Source: an uncultured Ruminococcus sp.
GTDB lineage: Bacteria > Bacillota_A > Clostridia > Oscillospirales > Acutalibacteraceae
NCBI GenBank assembly: GCA_902798605.1
Contig: CADBXH010000086.1
Location: 1 to 7,699, forward strand
DNA length: 7,699 nt
Reading direction: 5' to 3'
Shown: positions 7,029 to 7,699 of the stretch, one piece after another
Numbering within the stretch: the stretch's first letter is position 1
Layout of the letters: the number at the start of each line of letters is the position of its first letter
The notes under the pieces: model-generated
What the model was told of the DNA's origin: nothing
The model's input: only the letters and a program-made list of their open reading frames with translations
The model's database searches: none
Position numbers and translations under genes: made by a program

Positions 7029-7034
7029 TTTATT

Positions 7035-7604
7035 ATGACTGAAATAAAGATCATCGCAAGAGCGCAGATGTATTTGGAAAAGCTTGCTAACGGGATCGAT
7101 CCGCTGACGAATAAAGAAGTCCCGGAAAATGATGTTGTCAATAATGTTAGGATTTCCAGATGCTTATTCTATTCATCCGGTATTCTGAAGCAGATCATTG
7201 ATAATAAAGGCAAATTCAAATTGGAATTGCCCGACAGAGCTGAGTTCACCATCACACCGGAGCAATTATCGCGCTTTGATTATTCAGACTACCCTATATC
7301 TATATCCGAGATTACAAAGCGAATCAATGATTTAGTTAATACTCTCTATATTAAGGAACTGAAACGCGGAGTTATTTCCGATTGGTTAACGGAAACCGGA
7401 ATGCTTTCCGACATAATTGTGAACAATAAATCGAGGAAACGTCCGACAAGCGCGGGACAAAACATCGGCATTATCACGGAAGAGAGAACCAGTCGGCAAG
7501 GAAGAACTTACGAGGCGGTTTATTACAATCTCAACGCCCAGCATTTTATAATCGACAATATCGACACGATTATTGAATACAACCTGCAAAAAGCGAATAA
7601 ATAA
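7035..7604 (+). CDS. Conserved-looking protein of unknown function, 189 residues
   Basis: I do not recognise a named family. Soluble, no signal peptide or membrane segment. Three parts can be seen: an N-terminal helical part (IIARAQMYLEKLANGIDP, about residues 5-22, then a short Pro/Asn stretch and VVNNVRISRCLFY); a middle helical part (ISISEITKRINDLV and VISDWLTETGML) that could be a winged-helix or other helical DNA-binding-type fold; and a C-terminal part rich in basic and aromatic residues with RPTSAGQNIGII, YEAVYYN and AQHFIIDNIDTII. The text resembles hypothetical proteins I have met in Firmicutes, where the N-terminal KLANGIDPLT and C-terminal AQHFIIDN blocks recur, but I cannot attach a role. 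The start is set by GAGGTG 6 nt before ATG 7035. It stands alone between its own strong promoter (6957-6985) and a terminator 6 bp after its stop. Intact reading frame and good expression signals argue that it is functional. Confidence 0.85.
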   Translation: MTEIKIIARAQMYLEKLANGIDPLTNKEVPENDVVNNVRISRCLFYSSGILKQIIDNKGKFKLELPDRAEFTITPEQLSRFDYSDYPISISEITKRINDLVNTLYIKELKRGVISDWLTETGMLSDIIVNNKSRKRPTSAGQNIGIITEERTSRQGRTYEAVYYNLNAQHFIIDNIDTIIEYNLQKANK

Positions 7605-7610
7605 TTAAAT

Positions 7611-7650
7611 CAGCTGTGCTCTGAAAATCGAGCACAGCTGTTGTTTTGTG
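7611..7650 (+). terminator. Strong intrinsic terminator after the 189-residue gene
   Basis: CAGCTGTGCTC (7611-7621) and GAGCACAGCTG (7630-7640) form a perfect 11-bp stem with an 8-nt loop, followed by the T-rich TTGTTTTGTG. It begins 6 bp after the stop codon. The sequence on its left is also AT-rich, so it may serve an incoming minus-strand gene as well. Confidence 0.88.
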
Positions 7651-7699
7651 AATCAAAAGATGATAAAATCACTCAAATATTGCATAACTCTTCCCTATC
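7651..7699. other. Right-edge tail without a supported gene
   Basis: 49 bp, AT-rich. Short frames remain open at the edge on both strands (for example from ATG 7660 on the plus strand), but nothing supports a gene. Confidence 0.4.

Larger units (their letters stand above)
6522..7034. other. Non-coding spacer between the ATPase and the 189-residue gene
   Basis: A 513-bp AT-rich gap. It contains a clear hairpin terminator (6786-6815), a promoter for the next gene (6957-6985) and A/T-tracts at about 6927-6950 just upstream of it that could act as an UP element. A 10-bp palindrome TTACATGTAA lies at 6556-6565 and an imperfect inverted repeat with GCATG/CATGC arms at 6714-6742. A 23-codon frame starting with ATG at 6618 shows no Shine-Dalgarno or recognisable family. 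GTCAAG (6912-6917) and CTTGAC (6956-6961) form distant inverted arms around the A/T tracts. No tRNA or recognisable RNA gene was seen. Confidence 0.55.

Overview
The window looks like an accessory (defence-type) region of a low-to-mid-GC Gram-positive bacterium, most plausibly a gut-type Clostridia (Firmicutes). Signals are consistent with that: strong GGAGG-type Shine-Dalgarno sequences, sigma-A-like promoters with TG-extended -10 boxes, use of TTG as a start, AT-rich spacers and intrinsic terminators. The taxon is an inference from style only.

Left half (1-4536, minus strand): a compact operon that I recognise as the first three genes of a Wadjet (JetABCD) anti-plasmid SMC system, probably type I. 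The order is jetA (kleisin, MukF-like), jetB (KITE/winged-helix, MukE-like, DUF4194) and jetC (SMC ATPase, MukB-like, cut by the left edge after 840 residues). jetA and jetB overlap as TGATG, and jetB and jetC overlap by 32 bp. A good promoter sits just upstream of jetA at 4573-4601. The rest of jetC and the nuclease gene jetD are expected just beyond position 1. The JetABC complex is thought to extrude DNA loops and hand small circular DNA to JetD for cleavage.

Middle (4537-5162): an AT-rich spacer. It holds the jet promoter, an 83-codon open stretch on the minus strand that reads as the C-terminal end of an adenosine deaminase (the NTDD metal-site motif is intact but the rest of the enzyme is missing), and the promoter of the next gene with three GCGTATTAT direct repeats about 33-34 bp apart.

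Right half (5163-7699, plus strand): a gene for a AAA_14/DUF4143 ATPase with an intact P-loop and PD-(D/E)xK-like residues, a 513-bp non-coding spacer with a strong hairpin terminator, then a conserved-looking 189-residue protein of unknown function. That last gene has its own very good promoter and a near-perfect terminator, so it is a single-gene transcription unit. Base composition is visibly lower in GC here than in the jet genes, which suggests separate arrivals.

Overall: a patchwork of one intact-looking anti-plasmid operon, one decayed gene probably from another nucleotide-acting system, one orphan ATPase/nuclease-like gene and one autonomous gene of unknown role. The system itself (Wadjet) is known; the least explained items are the 189-residue cassette, the deaminase remnant and the triple-repeat promoter.
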